From an uncultured Pelagibacteraceae bacterium (GTDB lineage: Bacteria > Pseudomonadota > Alphaproteobacteria > Pelagibacterales > Pelagibacteraceae), in assembly GCA_902527415.1 (NCBI GenBank), contig CABZPD010000005.1, positions 1 to 59,019 on the forward strand: a DNA stretch of 59,019 bases, written 5' to 3'. Numbering within the stretch: the first letter of the stretch is position 1; each line of letters opens with the position of its first letter. Positions 41,446 through 50,392 of the stretch are shown one piece after another. The position numbers and the translations under genes are program-made. The notes under the pieces are model-generated. The model was not told the DNA's origin. It did not search any database and saw only the letters and a list, made by a program, of their open reading frames with translations.

Positions 41446-42105
41446 ATGAAAAATATACAAATCTCACCATCAATTTTATCAGCTGACTTTAGTCAATTAG
41501 GTACAGAAATTAAAAGACTCGAAGATGGTGGAGCTGATATGATTCATGTGGATGTTATGGACGGTCATTTTGTTCCTAATTTAACAATAGGACCACCTGT
41601 AATAAAAGCTCTTCGAAAACATTGTTCATTAAAATTTGATGTTCATTTAATGATATCACCAGTGCATAAATATATAGATGCTTACGCCGATGCAGGAGCA
41701 GATATAATTACTATTCATCCCGAGGCAACCGATAATTTAGAAAATTCAATTAAAAAAATAAAAGAAAAAAATAAAAATGTTGGAGTTTCGCTTAATCCTG
41801 AAACTAAAATTGATTTAATAATAGATTTATTAGATCAAATAGATTTAGTCCTAATTATGAGTGTAAATCCTGGATTTGGAGGGCAAAAATTTATGCCAGA
41901 AGTTTTAGATAAAATTAAAGAATTAAAAAAAATAAGAGAGCAAAAAAAGTTAGATTTTGACATAGAAATTGATGGAGGTATCAATTTTGATAACTGCAAA
42001 AGTGCAATTGATGCCGGTGCTAACATTCTTGTTTCTGGTACTACGGTATTCAAAAGTAATGATGGAGATATAAAAAAAAATATTAATTTATTAAAATTAA
42101 AATAA
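41446..42105 (+). CDS. rpe: ribulose-phosphate 3-epimerase
   Basis: Interconverts ribulose-5-phosphate and xylulose-5-phosphate in the pentose phosphate pathway. TIM barrel of 219 residues. Start ISPSILSADFSQLGTEIKRL, metal-binding HVDVMDGHFVPNLTIGP, FDVHLMISP, MSVNPGFGGQKF and EIDGGINFDN are all intact. Leads an rpe-heparinase-purH run with 4-base gap and then 4-base overlap. Confidence 0.97.
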   Translation: MKNIQISPSILSADFSQLGTEIKRLEDGGADMIHVDVMDGHFVPNLTIGPPVIKALRKHCSLKFDVHLMISPVHKYIDAYADAGADIITIHPEATDNLENSIKKIKEKNKNVGVSLNPETKIDLIIDLLDQIDLVLIMSVNPGFGGQKFMPEVLDKIKELKKIREQKKLDFDIEIDGGINFDNCKSAIDAGANILVSGTTVFKSNDGDIKKNINLLKLK

Positions 42106-42109
42106 GTTA

Positions 42110-43738
42110 ATGATTAATACAAATTCCTTAGGCATTTTAGGTCAATTTTATTTTAATGTAAAAGATAGCTTTAAATCAATTTATCAAAATTCAAATTTTT
42201 ACGAAAAAAAAATATCGAAAACTTTCGAAAATAGTTTTGAATACAAACCTAGTCCTCATTTACTTTCATCTATAATTAAATATCAAAATAAAAAATATAA
42301 AATTGAAGATTTTGCTATTGAGTCAATTTGGCAAAATAATTTAAATCCAAAAGATTATGAAAAATTAAATAATTTTTTTTGGTTTTTCAGCTTAGATTTA
42401 AAATCTTCAAAAAAAACTACACAAACAGTTATAAAAAAATGGATTTCAAATAATGCTAAATATCAAAAAAGAAGTTGGGGATTTGATTTGACAGCAAAAA
42501 GAATTATTTCATGGTTATCAAATCATCAACTCACTTACGAAGATAGTGATCAAGAATACAGATCTATTTTTGACCATATGGTTCAAAAACAAACTAATCA
42601 TTTATTAAATGAAATAAAAAATCCAAAAGAGGTGGAAAATAAAATGATTGGATGTGCTGCAATAATTTTGACCGGTTTAGCTTATAAAAATGAAAAACAA
42701 TATCTTTTAAATGGATTAAATTTATTAAAAAATATCATTAAATCCGCAATTGATAATCAAGGCTTTCCAAAATCAAGAAATATTCGACAACTGATATTTT
42801 ATTTAAAATACTTTATAATTATTAGAGAGTGGTTTAAAGAATCTCAGAGTTTAATTCCTGAATATATTGATGAAGCTATTTATTATTTAGGATCAAGTTA
42901 TGCTTTCATTTGGCAAAATATAAAACAAGATATTTTTTTTAATGGTAATTATTCTTCTGAAAATAAAGAATTTGATCAATATTTAAAAAGGTTTGGTTAT
43001 ACTTTCAAAAACCAGATTAATGAACTTGGTGGATATGCGATTCTTAAAAATAAAAAAATAATTCTTGCTGCAGACATAGGTTCTAGTCCTAACAAAACTT
43101 TTTCCAAAGACTATCAAGCAGGTGCCTTATCTTTTGAAATATTTTCAAATGAAAAAAAATTAATTTCAAATGCTGGTTATTATTCAGATAAAAATAATAA
43201 ATTTAATAAATTATCAAAAAGTACCTCTCTTCATTGTGCTTTAACAATTGAGGATTATTCTTCTTGTAATTTTATTAAACATCAACAAAATTTGATTACT
43301 GATAAAGGACTGAAAATATCAAAAAAAAATGTAGTTTTTGAAAATAATTATTGGAAAATATCAGGTGCACATGATGGATATTTAGTTAAATTTGGAACCA
43401 TTTACGAAAGAGAAATTGAGTTCTACCCAGAACAAATGAAATTTATTGGCTATGATAAGTTAATTAGAAAAACTTCAAATAATGAAATTAAATTTGATAT
43501 TAGATTTCATCTTGATCCAAACTCAAAAGTAATGAAAACACAAGATAACAAATCTATACTAATTGAATTAGATGAGGAAGGTTGGAAATTTAGTTGTGAT
43601 AACTTTGATATTAATATTGATAATGGTCTATATTTCGGTAATAAAAATTCATATAAAGAAAACCAAAATATTTTTATCTCAGGTATAAATAGTAAAAAAG
43701 AACAGGTAATAAAGTGGGAGATAAGTAAATTACAATGA
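42110..43738 (+). CDS. heparinase II/III-like protein
   Basis: A 542-residue protein. The N-terminal two-thirds is alpha-helical (WGFDLTAKRIISWLSNHQL, EIKNPKEVENKMIGCAAIIL), the C-terminal third a beta-rich domain with GALSFEIFSNEKKLISNAGYY and SLHCALTIEDYSS. This layout is the heparinase II/III-like family often found beside purH in alphaproteobacteria. It may act on an acidic polysaccharide or on cell-envelope glycan. No signal peptide is obvious. Overlaps purH by 4 bases. Confidence 0.85.
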   Translation: MINTNSLGILGQFYFNVKDSFKSIYQNSNFYEKKISKTFENSFEYKPSPHLLSSIIKYQNKKYKIEDFAIESIWQNNLNPKDYEKLNNFFWFFSLDLKSSKKTTQTVIKKWISNNAKYQKRSWGFDLTAKRIISWLSNHQLTYEDSDQEYRSIFDHMVQKQTNHLLNEIKNPKEVENKMIGCAAIILTGLAYKNEKQYLLNGLNLLKNIIKSAIDNQGFPKSRNIRQLIFYLKYFIIIREWFKESQSLIPEYIDEAIYYLGSSYAFIWQNIKQDIFFNGNYSSENKEFDQYLKRFGYTFKNQINELGGYAILKNKKIILAADIGSSPNKTFSKDYQAGALSFEIFSNEKKLISNAGYYSDKNNKFNKLSKSTSLHCALTIEDYSSCNFIKHQQNLITDKGLKISKKNVVFENNYWKISGAHDGYLVKFGTIYEREIEFYPEQMKFIGYDKLIRKTSNNEIKFDIRFHLDPNSKVMKTQDNKSILIELDEEGWKFSCDNFDINIDNGLYFGNKNSYKENQNIFISGINSKKEQVIKWEISKLQ

Positions 43739-45273
43739 AGAAAAAAATCAAAACAGCTCTCATCTCTGTATCCGATAAAAGTAACTTAAAACCATTGTTG
43801 AATATTTTAAAAAAAAACAAAATCCAAATAATTAGCTCGGGTGGTACTTATAAAGAAATTAAAAAATTAAAATTTAATTGTTTAGAAGTATCTGATTTTA
43901 CTAATTCCCCTGAAATTTTGGAGGGTAGAGTAAAAACTCTTCATCCAAAAATCCATGCGGGAATTTTAAATAAGAGAGAGAAAAAATCTCACTTAAAAGA
44001 TCTAAAAGATAATGGTTTTGAGAATATTGATTTAGTAGTTGTTAATTTTTATCCATTTGAAAACACTATTAAAAAAACAAATAATCATAAAAAAATTATA
44101 GAAAATATTGATATAGGTGGCCCTACAATGGTTAGGTCTGCAGCTAAAAATTATAATGATGTGACTGTAATAACTTCTTCAGAACAGTATGAAGAATTAA
44201 TTGAAGAATTAAAAAAGTTCAAAGGATCTACTTCCTTAAGTTTTAGGGAAAAGCTATCAAGGATAGCTTTTACTGAAACAGCTTATTATGACTCTGTTAT
44301 TTCTGACTATTTTAATAAAAAAACAAATACTATTTTTCCTAAGAAAAAAGTTTTGCATGGAAATCTTACAGAAAAACTTAGATACGGAGAAAATCCTCAT
44401 CAACAAAGTGCAATCTATTCAACTAGTTCGAATACAAATTTAAAACAAATTCATGGAAAACAACTAGGTTACAACAATTATAATGACATATTTAGTGCTC
44501 TAACTATTTCAAGATCTTTACCAAAGGGTAAAGGAACAGTCATAGTTAAACATGCAAATCCATGTGGAGTTTCTATTAAAAATGATCATTTAGAGAGTTA
44601 TAAATCTGCTCTTTCTTGTGATCCCGTAAGTGCTTTTGGTGGAATAGTTTCTTGTAATTTTAAAATAACTAAAAATTTATCTTTAGAATTAAATAAATTA
44701 TTTTTAGAAGTAATTATCGCAAATGGATTTGAAAGCAGTGCTATCAAAATATTAAAAGCTAAAAAAAACTTAAGATTAATCGACGCAACAAATTATACAT
44801 CAAAAGAATTTCTTAAATTTGTATCATGCAACCAAAATATAATGATTCAATCAGAGGATTTAAATTTATTTTCAACAAAAAATTTTAAAATCGTTTCAAA
44901 ACAAAAACCAACATCTAAACAATTTAAAGACCTTATTTTTGCTTTCAACGTATGCAGATATGTAAAGTCAAACGCAATAGTGCTAGCTTCAAACGAAACC
45001 ACTGTAGGTATTGGTTCTGGTCAACCAAGCAGATTGGATAGTTGTCAAATAGCAATAAATAAAATGAAAAAATTTAATCTTCAGAATAATAATTTAGTTG
45101 CTGCCTCAGATGCATTCTTTCCTTTTGTAGATGGTATTGAAAAATTAGTCCAATCTGGTGTTAGAGCAGTAGTTCAGCCATCTGGATCAATAAGGGATAA
45201 AGAAATAATTAATTTTGCAAATGAAACTGATACGGTGCTTGTTTTTTCAAAGACAAGACACTTTAGGCATTAG
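43735..45273 (+). CDS. purH: bifunctional AICAR formyltransferase/IMP cyclohydrolase
   Basis: Last two steps of IMP synthesis. 512 residues: the N-terminal cyclohydrolase shows ALISVSDKSNLKPLL, SSGGTYKEIK, EGRVKTLHPKIHAGIL and VNFYPFENT. The C-terminal formyltransferase shows LRYGENPHQQSAIY, VKHANPCGVSI with the catalytic Lys-His, and SDAFFPFVDGIE. The 3' end overlaps the converging phhB by 11 bases. Confidence 0.97.
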   Translation: MKKKIKTALISVSDKSNLKPLLNILKKNKIQIISSGGTYKEIKKLKFNCLEVSDFTNSPEILEGRVKTLHPKIHAGILNKREKKSHLKDLKDNGFENIDLVVVNFYPFENTIKKTNNHKKIIENIDIGGPTMVRSAAKNYNDVTVITSSEQYEELIEELKKFKGSTSLSFREKLSRIAFTETAYYDSVISDYFNKKTNTIFPKKKVLHGNLTEKLRYGENPHQQSAIYSTSSNTNLKQIHGKQLGYNNYNDIFSALTISRSLPKGKGTVIVKHANPCGVSIKNDHLESYKSALSCDPVSAFGGIVSCNFKITKNLSLELNKLFLEVIIANGFESSAIKILKAKKNLRLIDATNYTSKEFLKFVSCNQNIMIQSEDLNLFSTKNFKIVSKQKPTSKQFKDLIFAFNVCRYVKSNAIVLASNETTVGIGSGQPSRLDSCQIAINKMKKFNLQNNNLVAASDAFFPFVDGIEKLVQSGVRAVVQPSGSIRDKEIINFANETDTVLVFSKTRHFRH

Positions 45274-45607
45274 ATATTTTATCTATTTTTGCAGCAAGAA
45301 TAAAATCACTCTCTGCTAGTCCTTTAATTGCATGCGTGTATATTTTAATTCTTGCATAACCCCAGCCAAACCATAGATCAGGATGATGACCTTCGGCCTC
45401 AGCTATTTCTCCAACTTTATTTACAAATTCTTGACTTTTTAAAAAGTTATCAAATTTAAAACTTTTTATTAAATGAAAACCATCAATCTTATCCTCTAAA
45501 ACTTCCCAACCATCAATTTTTTTTAGATATTTATGAATTTCATCAGAATTAAAAGGAGGGATATTTCCTTCGCATGGTACACATTTTTTATTTGCTAAAT
45601 CACTCAT
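45263..45607 (-). CDS. phhB: 4a-hydroxytetrahydrobiopterin dehydratase
   Basis: Pterin-4a-carbinolamine dehydratase, 114 residues from ATG 45607. Conserved EAEGHHPDLWFGWGYARIKI (His-His-Pro active site) and THAIKGLAESDF are clear; the N-terminus has CVPCEGNIPPF. It usually serves phenylalanine hydroxylase or a moonlighting role. Its start lies only 9 bases after the 3' end of the tRNA-Gly gene, on the same strand, so it is probably transcribed with that tRNA and released by tRNA processing. Any longer frame running through the tRNA is spurious. Confidence 0.93.
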   Translation of the reverse strand: MSDLANKKCVPCEGNIPPFNSDEIHKYLKKIDGWEVLEDKIDGFHLIKSFKFDNFLKSQEFVNKVGEIAEAEGHHPDLWFGWGYARIKIYTHAIKGLAESDFILAAKIDKISNA

Positions 45608-45616
45608 AAACTTTCT

Positions 45617-45691
45617 TGGAGCGGGCAAAGGGGGTCGAACCCTCGACCTTCTCGTTGGCAACGAGACGCTCTACCACTGAGCTATGCCCGC
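45617..45691 (-). tRNA. tRNA-Gly (anticodon GCC)
   Basis: The minus strand folds as a standard cloverleaf. Acceptor stem GCGGGCA (45691-45685) pairs with TGCCCGC (45627-45621). The D-arm is AGCTCAGTGGTAGAGC, the anticodon arm TCTCG-TTGCCAA-CGAGA with GCC at 45659-45657, and the T-arm GAGGGTTCGACCCCC. Discriminator T (45620) and an encoded CCA end at 45617. GCC reads GGC and GGU. Confidence 0.96.
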
Positions 45692-45703
45692 TTGTTTAAA
45701 AGT

Positions 45704-45732
45704 ATTATAGATAGTGGTTTTTAAAAATGCAA
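45704..45732 (-). promoter_or_regulatory. sigma70-type promoter of tRNA-Gly
   Basis: On the minus strand TTGCAT (45732-45727), a 17-base spacer, then a perfect TATAAT (45709-45704). A start about 7 bases further falls near 45697, giving a pre-tRNA with a leader of roughly 5-6 bases. It is the best sigma70 match seen in the window and would drive both the tRNA and phhB. Confidence 0.8.
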
Positions 45733-45818
45733 GCAATAAGAAAATTTATAACGAAGTGTGTCGTGTGTATGGCAAAAATTTAATATAAGATATTTTTGTT
45801 TATAAATTAAATAAAAAA

Positions 45819-47135
45819 ATGAATAAAATTATTAACTCAGAACAATTTAAAAAAATTTTAGATCATCTGAATAAACAAGAATTTGACATTGCCTTAGAAG
45901 GAATTAAAAATTTATCAGTTAAATTTCCTAATGATCTAATATTAAATAAATTATTCGCTTCTACATATTTTAAAAAATCAGATTGGCATAATACGATTAA
46001 ATATAACAAAAAAATATTAGTAAATGGAAAAGATAAATATTTAGCTTATATGAATATGGGTATTGCATATTTTAAACTAGGTGAAATCCATGAGTCAATT
46101 GAGGCCTACAAAAAATCTATTGAAGATAATTCTAATTTCGAAATAGTTTATAATAATTTAGCAATTTCATATATCGAAATTGGACATTATGAAGAAGCTT
46201 TTATTAATTTTTTAAAAACTCTAAAGATTAATAAAAATAATAAATTTGCTAATAAAAATTTGATTTATTTATTAAATTTTATTAACCCAAAAAACGTACA
46301 AGATCATAATTTTATAGAAATAAACTGTGAAATAAAAAAATTAGTATATCAATTAGAAGTTAATAATATAAACAAAATTGATTTTTTAAAACAAACAATA
46401 AATCAAAGTGATAATATTATAAAAAAATATTATAAAAATTTATTTTTTGAAGAAACCCAAATTTATAGAAAAAATTCACAAAATTTGAATTGTAAAAGAC
46501 ATTTTAAAGTTTTTAAAAAATTTAATATAATTCCTAAGTTTTGTTTTTCTTGTTACAAAGTACAAATAAATCTAAAAAATGTGATTGATTTAATCAAATT
46601 ATATTTTGTCTTTGATGAAATTAACTTAGAAAATAATAATACAAGAAAGTGTGCGATAGAACTTAGGGATAAAGTAAAAGGTAATTACAAGGGATACATA
46701 TATTGTGGTGAATTAAATGAAGCAACGAAAGTAAAAGAAAAGTTAAATAAAATTCTAATTAGTGAAAAATTAAATAATTTTGAAATTGAAATTAAACATG
46801 GATGTACAGAATATTATAATTCCTATCCTAAATTTAAAAAAATCAATTTTGAAGGAGAACAAGAGTTTAATTATAATGAAAATTGGCATAAACAAGAAAA
46901 TATAATTGACAAATTAGAACCAATTAGATCTGAGGAAAATAAGAAAATTTTGATACAAAGTTCAAAAGGAATAAATCTGTCAGATATTTTGATTATAAAA
47001 AACTGGATAAGTTATGCGTGTATCATAGGAGATCATAGCTACAAAAAAGTTTATACTAATCACATTGATGTATCATTTCTGAGTAACATTTTACAAAATC
47101 AAATAAATTTTAGAGTAAAAGAGCTTAAAAATTAA
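45819..47135 (+). CDS. TPR protein with cysteine-containing C-terminal domain
   Basis: A 438-residue protein. Residues about 10-140 are TPR repeats (YLAYMNMGIAYFKLGEIHES, VYNNLAISYIEIGHYEEAF). Residues about 230-360 form a second domain with KFCFSCYKVQINLKNV, TRKCAIELRDKVKGNYKGYI, YCGELNEATKVKEKL and a later HGCTEY, with several Cys. I recall similar TPR proteins in marine bacteria but know no function. Not exported by any visible signal. Converges on a TPR-sulfotransferase with a 2-base gap; the pairing suggests a shared surface-modification theme, which is inference. Confidence 0.8.
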   Translation: MNKIINSEQFKKILDHLNKQEFDIALEGIKNLSVKFPNDLILNKLFASTYFKKSDWHNTIKYNKKILVNGKDKYLAYMNMGIAYFKLGEIHESIEAYKKSIEDNSNFEIVYNNLAISYIEIGHYEEAFINFLKTLKINKNNKFANKNLIYLLNFINPKNVQDHNFIEINCEIKKLVYQLEVNNINKIDFLKQTINQSDNIIKKYYKNLFFEETQIYRKNSQNLNCKRHFKVFKKFNIIPKFCFSCYKVQINLKNVIDLIKLYFVFDEINLENNNTRKCAIELRDKVKGNYKGYIYCGELNEATKVKEKLNKILISEKLNNFEIEIKHGCTEYYNSYPKFKKINFEGEQEFNYNENWHKQENIIDKLEPIRSEENKKILIQSSKGINLSDILIIKNWISYACIIGDHSYKKVYTNHIDVSFLSNILQNQINFRVKELKN

Positions 47136-47137
47136 AT

Positions 47138-48508
47138 TTATTTAATATTAAGCCAATTAAACTTCATTTTATATTTTTCTAATAGATGAAAGTAAGGCTG
47201 ATATTGTTTTTTATTATATTTAGAAACTTTACTTCTAATTTGACTAAAACTAAGTGTTTTAACGTTTAAATTATTCCTTTTATAAAATTTGAGAACTTCT
47301 TTATTCCAATTTAATCCACAAAACTTATAAATTTCTTTAGAAATGTTTTCACTATTTTGAGTAAATTGCTCTAAATTTATGTCCATAATGACATCAGAAT
47401 ATTTAGTTTTATAATAATTTATAACTTTAATATAATTATCAACGTAGTTAGTTATATTTTCAATTGAATGGGCCCAAGACAATTCAGGAAGCATTGACTG
47501 ATAAATAGAAATTATTGAGTCTAACGGGTTTCTAAAAGTATGTAAGAATTTAGCATTCGGATAAATTTTTAATATTGCATCAATATTAAAAAAATTTTCC
47601 AATGACTTATCAATAAAAATTTGTTTATTTAATTTATGTCCATGATTAAAATTTGAGTACTTTTCACGAATCGTTTTGCCTAAAATATTTAAATTTATTT
47701 CAAAGTTGAAATTATTAATATCAAAATCATTTTTGTAAATCTTTGGACCAATCTGCTCTAATATAGATGTGTTGACAACATGACACTCTCCTAAACTATT
47801 TATGTTTTTGTAATCAGAACTACTTATAATTGCTTCAATTAAGGTAGACCCTGATCTTGGTAAACCGATAATAAATATTGGAAAGAATTTATCTTTCACA
47901 GATATTTCTGTATTATTAGAAAATTTTATTTTATCATAAAATTTATTTAGAATTTGATCATAATAAAATTGTGATGAATCATTATAAACTTTTTTTGAAT
48001 TGTAAATAAGATTGTGTGATTCCTTCAAATATTCAAGTTCTTTAAAAATTCGTTTATTTTTTTTTTCTTTTTTTGATAACAAATAATTAATGATCCCATT
48101 TTCAAAAATACTGTGTTCAAAATCATTTTTAAGTTTAAGAATATGATCAAATTCCTTGTCATTCAAATTATTTGAATTCAATGTAAACAGACCATAATAA
48201 GGTCTTACTTTATTTTTGTCTTTTTCAATTAGTTTATTATAAATAACTTTTGCAGCATCAATTTCTCCCATACTTTGTTTTAAAAATGCTATATTGTACA
48301 AAACTTTAATTGAATTTGGTTTTTTCTCTAAGAATTTATTATAGTAATAGGCACTTTTATCAAAATTGTTTAATTCAAAATAAATTAATCCGATGTAAAA
48401 TAAAATTTCGTCATTAATATGATTACTCTCCTTTAAATTTAAAAATAATTTTAAAGCTTTGCTGTAGTTTTTTTGTGCTAAAAGTTTTTTACCTAAAAGA
48501 AATTTCAT
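47138..48508 (-). CDS. TPR-repeat sulfotransferase
   Basis: A 456-residue protein. TPR repeats cover about residues 1-130 (FLGKKLLAQKNYSKALKLFL, KVLYNIAFLKQSMGEIDAA). The sulfotransferase domain follows: the PAPS 5'-phosphosulfate loop IIGLPRSGSTLIEAIISS, the catalytic-base region, the 3'-phosphate site FLHTFRNPLDSIISIYQSML, and an end with a Trp. It transfers sulfate from PAPS to an unknown acceptor. No signal peptide or membrane span. A second sulfotransferase gene lies at the right edge of the window. Confidence 0.9.
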   Translation of the reverse strand: MKFLLGKKLLAQKNYSKALKLFLNLKESNHINDEILFYIGLIYFELNNFDKSAYYYNKFLEKKPNSIKVLYNIAFLKQSMGEIDAAKVIYNKLIEKDKNKVRPYYGLFTLNSNNLNDKEFDHILKLKNDFEHSIFENGIINYLLSKKEKKNKRIFKELEYLKESHNLIYNSKKVYNDSSQFYYDQILNKFYDKIKFSNNTEISVKDKFFPIFIIGLPRSGSTLIEAIISSSDYKNINSLGECHVVNTSILEQIGPKIYKNDFDINNFNFEINLNILGKTIREKYSNFNHGHKLNKQIFIDKSLENFFNIDAILKIYPNAKFLHTFRNPLDSIISIYQSMLPELSWAHSIENITNYVDNYIKVINYYKTKYSDVIMDINLEQFTQNSENISKEIYKFCGLNWNKEVLKFYKRNNLNVKTLSFSQIRSKVSKYNKKQYQPYFHLLEKYKMKFNWLNIK

Positions 48509-48571
48509 AAATATATTTTAAATTTAGTTCGTTAAAACATAATATAGTGGGACATTTTTTTCATTCAATTG

Positions 48572-48590
48572 ATACTAAAAAAAATAGTAT
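48572..48590. repeat. perfect small inverted repeat in the divergent spacer
   Basis: ATACTA (48572-48577) and TAGTAT (48585-48590) are perfect inverted arms around seven A residues, in the 100-base spacer between the sulfotransferase and LON-domain genes. It could be an operator or a weak hairpin, but the low-complexity context makes chance likely. No convincing promoter was seen here. Confidence 0.35.
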
Positions 48591-48608
48591 AGTAATAAGA
48601 TTAATAAT

Positions 48609-49253
48609 ATGAAAAAAGAAGAATTACCAATTACAGTACCTGTTTTTCCATTGAGTAATTTCATAATTTTTCCAAAAACAACAGTCCCTTTAAATATTTT
48701 CGAACCGCGGTATATCGATATGATAAATGATAGTATGAAATCGAACAAACTAATTGGAATGATACAGCCGAAAGTTTCTAATGAAAAAAAAATCAATCCT
48801 GAATTACACAAAGTTGGCTGCCTTGGAAAAATTACCAGTTTTAGAGAAACAGAAGATGGAAGATTTTTAATTGAATTAAAAGGATTAATAAGATTTAGAC
48901 AAATAAAAGAATTAATTACAGAAAATAAATATAGAATTTTAGAAGTAGATTTTAAAAATTTTTATCAAGACTTAGAAAACCAAAAAGAAAAATTAAAATT
49001 TTCTGATCTTGAATTAATTTTTAAAGATTTAAGATCATTATTTGAAAAAAGAGGATTTATCATAAATTGGAAAGCGCTAGAAAAACAAAGTCTTGATGAA
49101 ACAATTAACGCGCTTGCTATGGCATCACCTTTTTCTTTAGAAGAAAAGCAAGTTTTGTTAGAAGCAGAAAATTTGGATATCAGAAAAGATAAAATTTCTC
49201 AGATTTTAAGTACTTATACTTTTGATAATTTTGATAATACAACATTACAATAA
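48609..49253 (+). CDS. LON substrate-binding domain protein
   Basis: A 214-residue stand-alone LON N-terminal domain, without the AAA+ and protease parts. It has the pattern VPVFPLSNFIIFPKTTVPLNIFEPRY, IGMIQP, GCLGKITSFRETEDGRFLIELKGLIRF and the helical end MASPFSLEEKQVLLEAENL. Such proteins are common in alphaproteobacteria and may act as substrate adaptors. Its stop abuts the converging ubiH-like gene with no gap. Confidence 0.9.
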   Translation: MKKEELPITVPVFPLSNFIIFPKTTVPLNIFEPRYIDMINDSMKSNKLIGMIQPKVSNEKKINPELHKVGCLGKITSFRETEDGRFLIELKGLIRFRQIKELITENKYRILEVDFKNFYQDLENQKEKLKFSDLELIFKDLRSLFEKRGFIINWKALEKQSLDETINALAMASPFSLEEKQVLLEAENLDIRKDKISQILSTYTFDNFDNTTLQ

Positions 49254-50330
49254 TTAAGAATTAATTCCTTTGTCTGCAATTTTAGTGAACATTTTGTTTA
49301 ATGATATATTTCTTCCTAACAGTTTCACTGATTTGCTCAAAAAACTATTATGAAATTTTCTCTCAAAATTAAAAAATTCTTGAACTAAATCAATGCTATT
49401 CGAGAAAATATAATTTTTATGTTTGATTTTTTTTTCAAATTCATCATTAACCGAACTATCAAGAGGTAATCCTAAATCTATTTTTTCTTTAATAATATTG
49501 ACTAAAGAATTTATATCTCTAATTGTCATATTAAAGCCCTGCCCAGCAAGAGGATGAATTCGATGAAGTAAGTCGCCAAAAGCTAAAATATTTTTATAAT
49601 AATAAGATCTCAAAATAAGAGATTTAAGTTTAAAGTGTTCAATTTTATCAATTTTTTTAATTTTAAATTTTGGGTTATATTTGTTTATCAAATTTATTAT
49701 TTTTTCTCTGCTTAAGTTTTTTAAATCATAGATCGAATATACAATTGAAGTTTTAGTTTTTGATAATGGCAAAAAAGCTAGTGGTCCTATCTTAGTAAAT
49801 ATTTGAATAGCAGTATCATTTGAAATTTTGTCATGATTTATTACAGTCGTAAAAGCAAAACTGTTATAAGCTTTTTCAATTTTCTTATTAAAGTATTTTT
49901 TTGTAAGGATACTATTGTAATCTGTGTTTACTATTAAATTATACTTATCTAACTTAAATATTTTTTTTTTATACTTTGTTTTCTTGCAATATTTATTTTT
50001 ACTTAAACTTTTATTTAAGGCTTCATATATTTGATGATTTTTAATTATTGAAAAAAGGTGATTTGTGTTATTTTCGAAATTTAATATTTTTTCGTTTTTT
50101 AAGTTTTCACTATAAATTTCGATTTTTTTTAATTTCCAAATTATTTTTTGAATTTTAATTATATTTTTATCAAAGTATTCATAATTGCTCTTTGAAATAC
50201 CAATCGTTCTAGACTTTTCAATATTAGGTTTTTTGTGAAGCGCCACTATATCAACATAAATTTTTTGATTAACTAACGCTTTTGCTAAACTTAAAGCAGT
50301 TAAACCTGAACCAAGTATGCAAACTTTCAT
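49254..50330 (-). CDS. UbiH/UbiF-like FAD-dependent monooxygenase
   Basis: A 358-residue flavin hydroxylase of ubiquinone biosynthesis. Start at ATG 50330, giving KVCILGSGLTALSLAKALV, the dinucleotide-binding motif at the very N-terminus; an upstream non-ATG extension is unlikely. The second FAD motif is FGDLLHRIHPLAGQGFNMTIRD. Middle region is divergent and Lys-rich. It hydroxylates the ring of the ubiquinone precursor; which position (UbiH, UbiF or UbiI-like) cannot be decided. Confidence 0.87.
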   Translation of the reverse strand: MKVCILGSGLTALSLAKALVNQKIYVDIVALHKKPNIEKSRTIGISKSNYEYFDKNIIKIQKIIWKLKKIEIYSENLKNEKILNFENNTNHLFSIIKNHQIYEALNKSLSKNKYCKKTKYKKKIFKLDKYNLIVNTDYNSILTKKYFNKKIEKAYNSFAFTTVINHDKISNDTAIQIFTKIGPLAFLPLSKTKTSIVYSIYDLKNLSREKIINLINKYNPKFKIKKIDKIEHFKLKSLILRSYYYKNILAFGDLLHRIHPLAGQGFNMTIRDINSLVNIIKEKIDLGLPLDSSVNDEFEKKIKHKNYIFSNSIDLVQEFFNFERKFHNSFLSKSVKLLGRNISLNKMFTKIADKGINS

Positions 50331-50392
50331 ATTATTTTTAATTTTAACAACAAAAATTAGATGATACAAAGTGATAAAATCGATTCATAAAT

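Noticed and set aside
45608-45661. N-terminal extension of phhB running through the tRNA gene
   Set aside because: It translates the tRNA itself; the ATG at 45607 gives a normal-length enzyme.
45727-45783. An 18-codon plus-strand frame with two Cys (KCVVC) between tRNA-Gly and the TPR gene
   Set aside because: It overlaps the tRNA promoter on the other strand, has no ribosome-binding site and resembles no known leader peptide.
48572-48590. Regulatory operator for the LON-domain gene
   Set aside because: Inverted repeat is perfect but only 6 bases per arm around an A-tract; listed as a repeat without a function.
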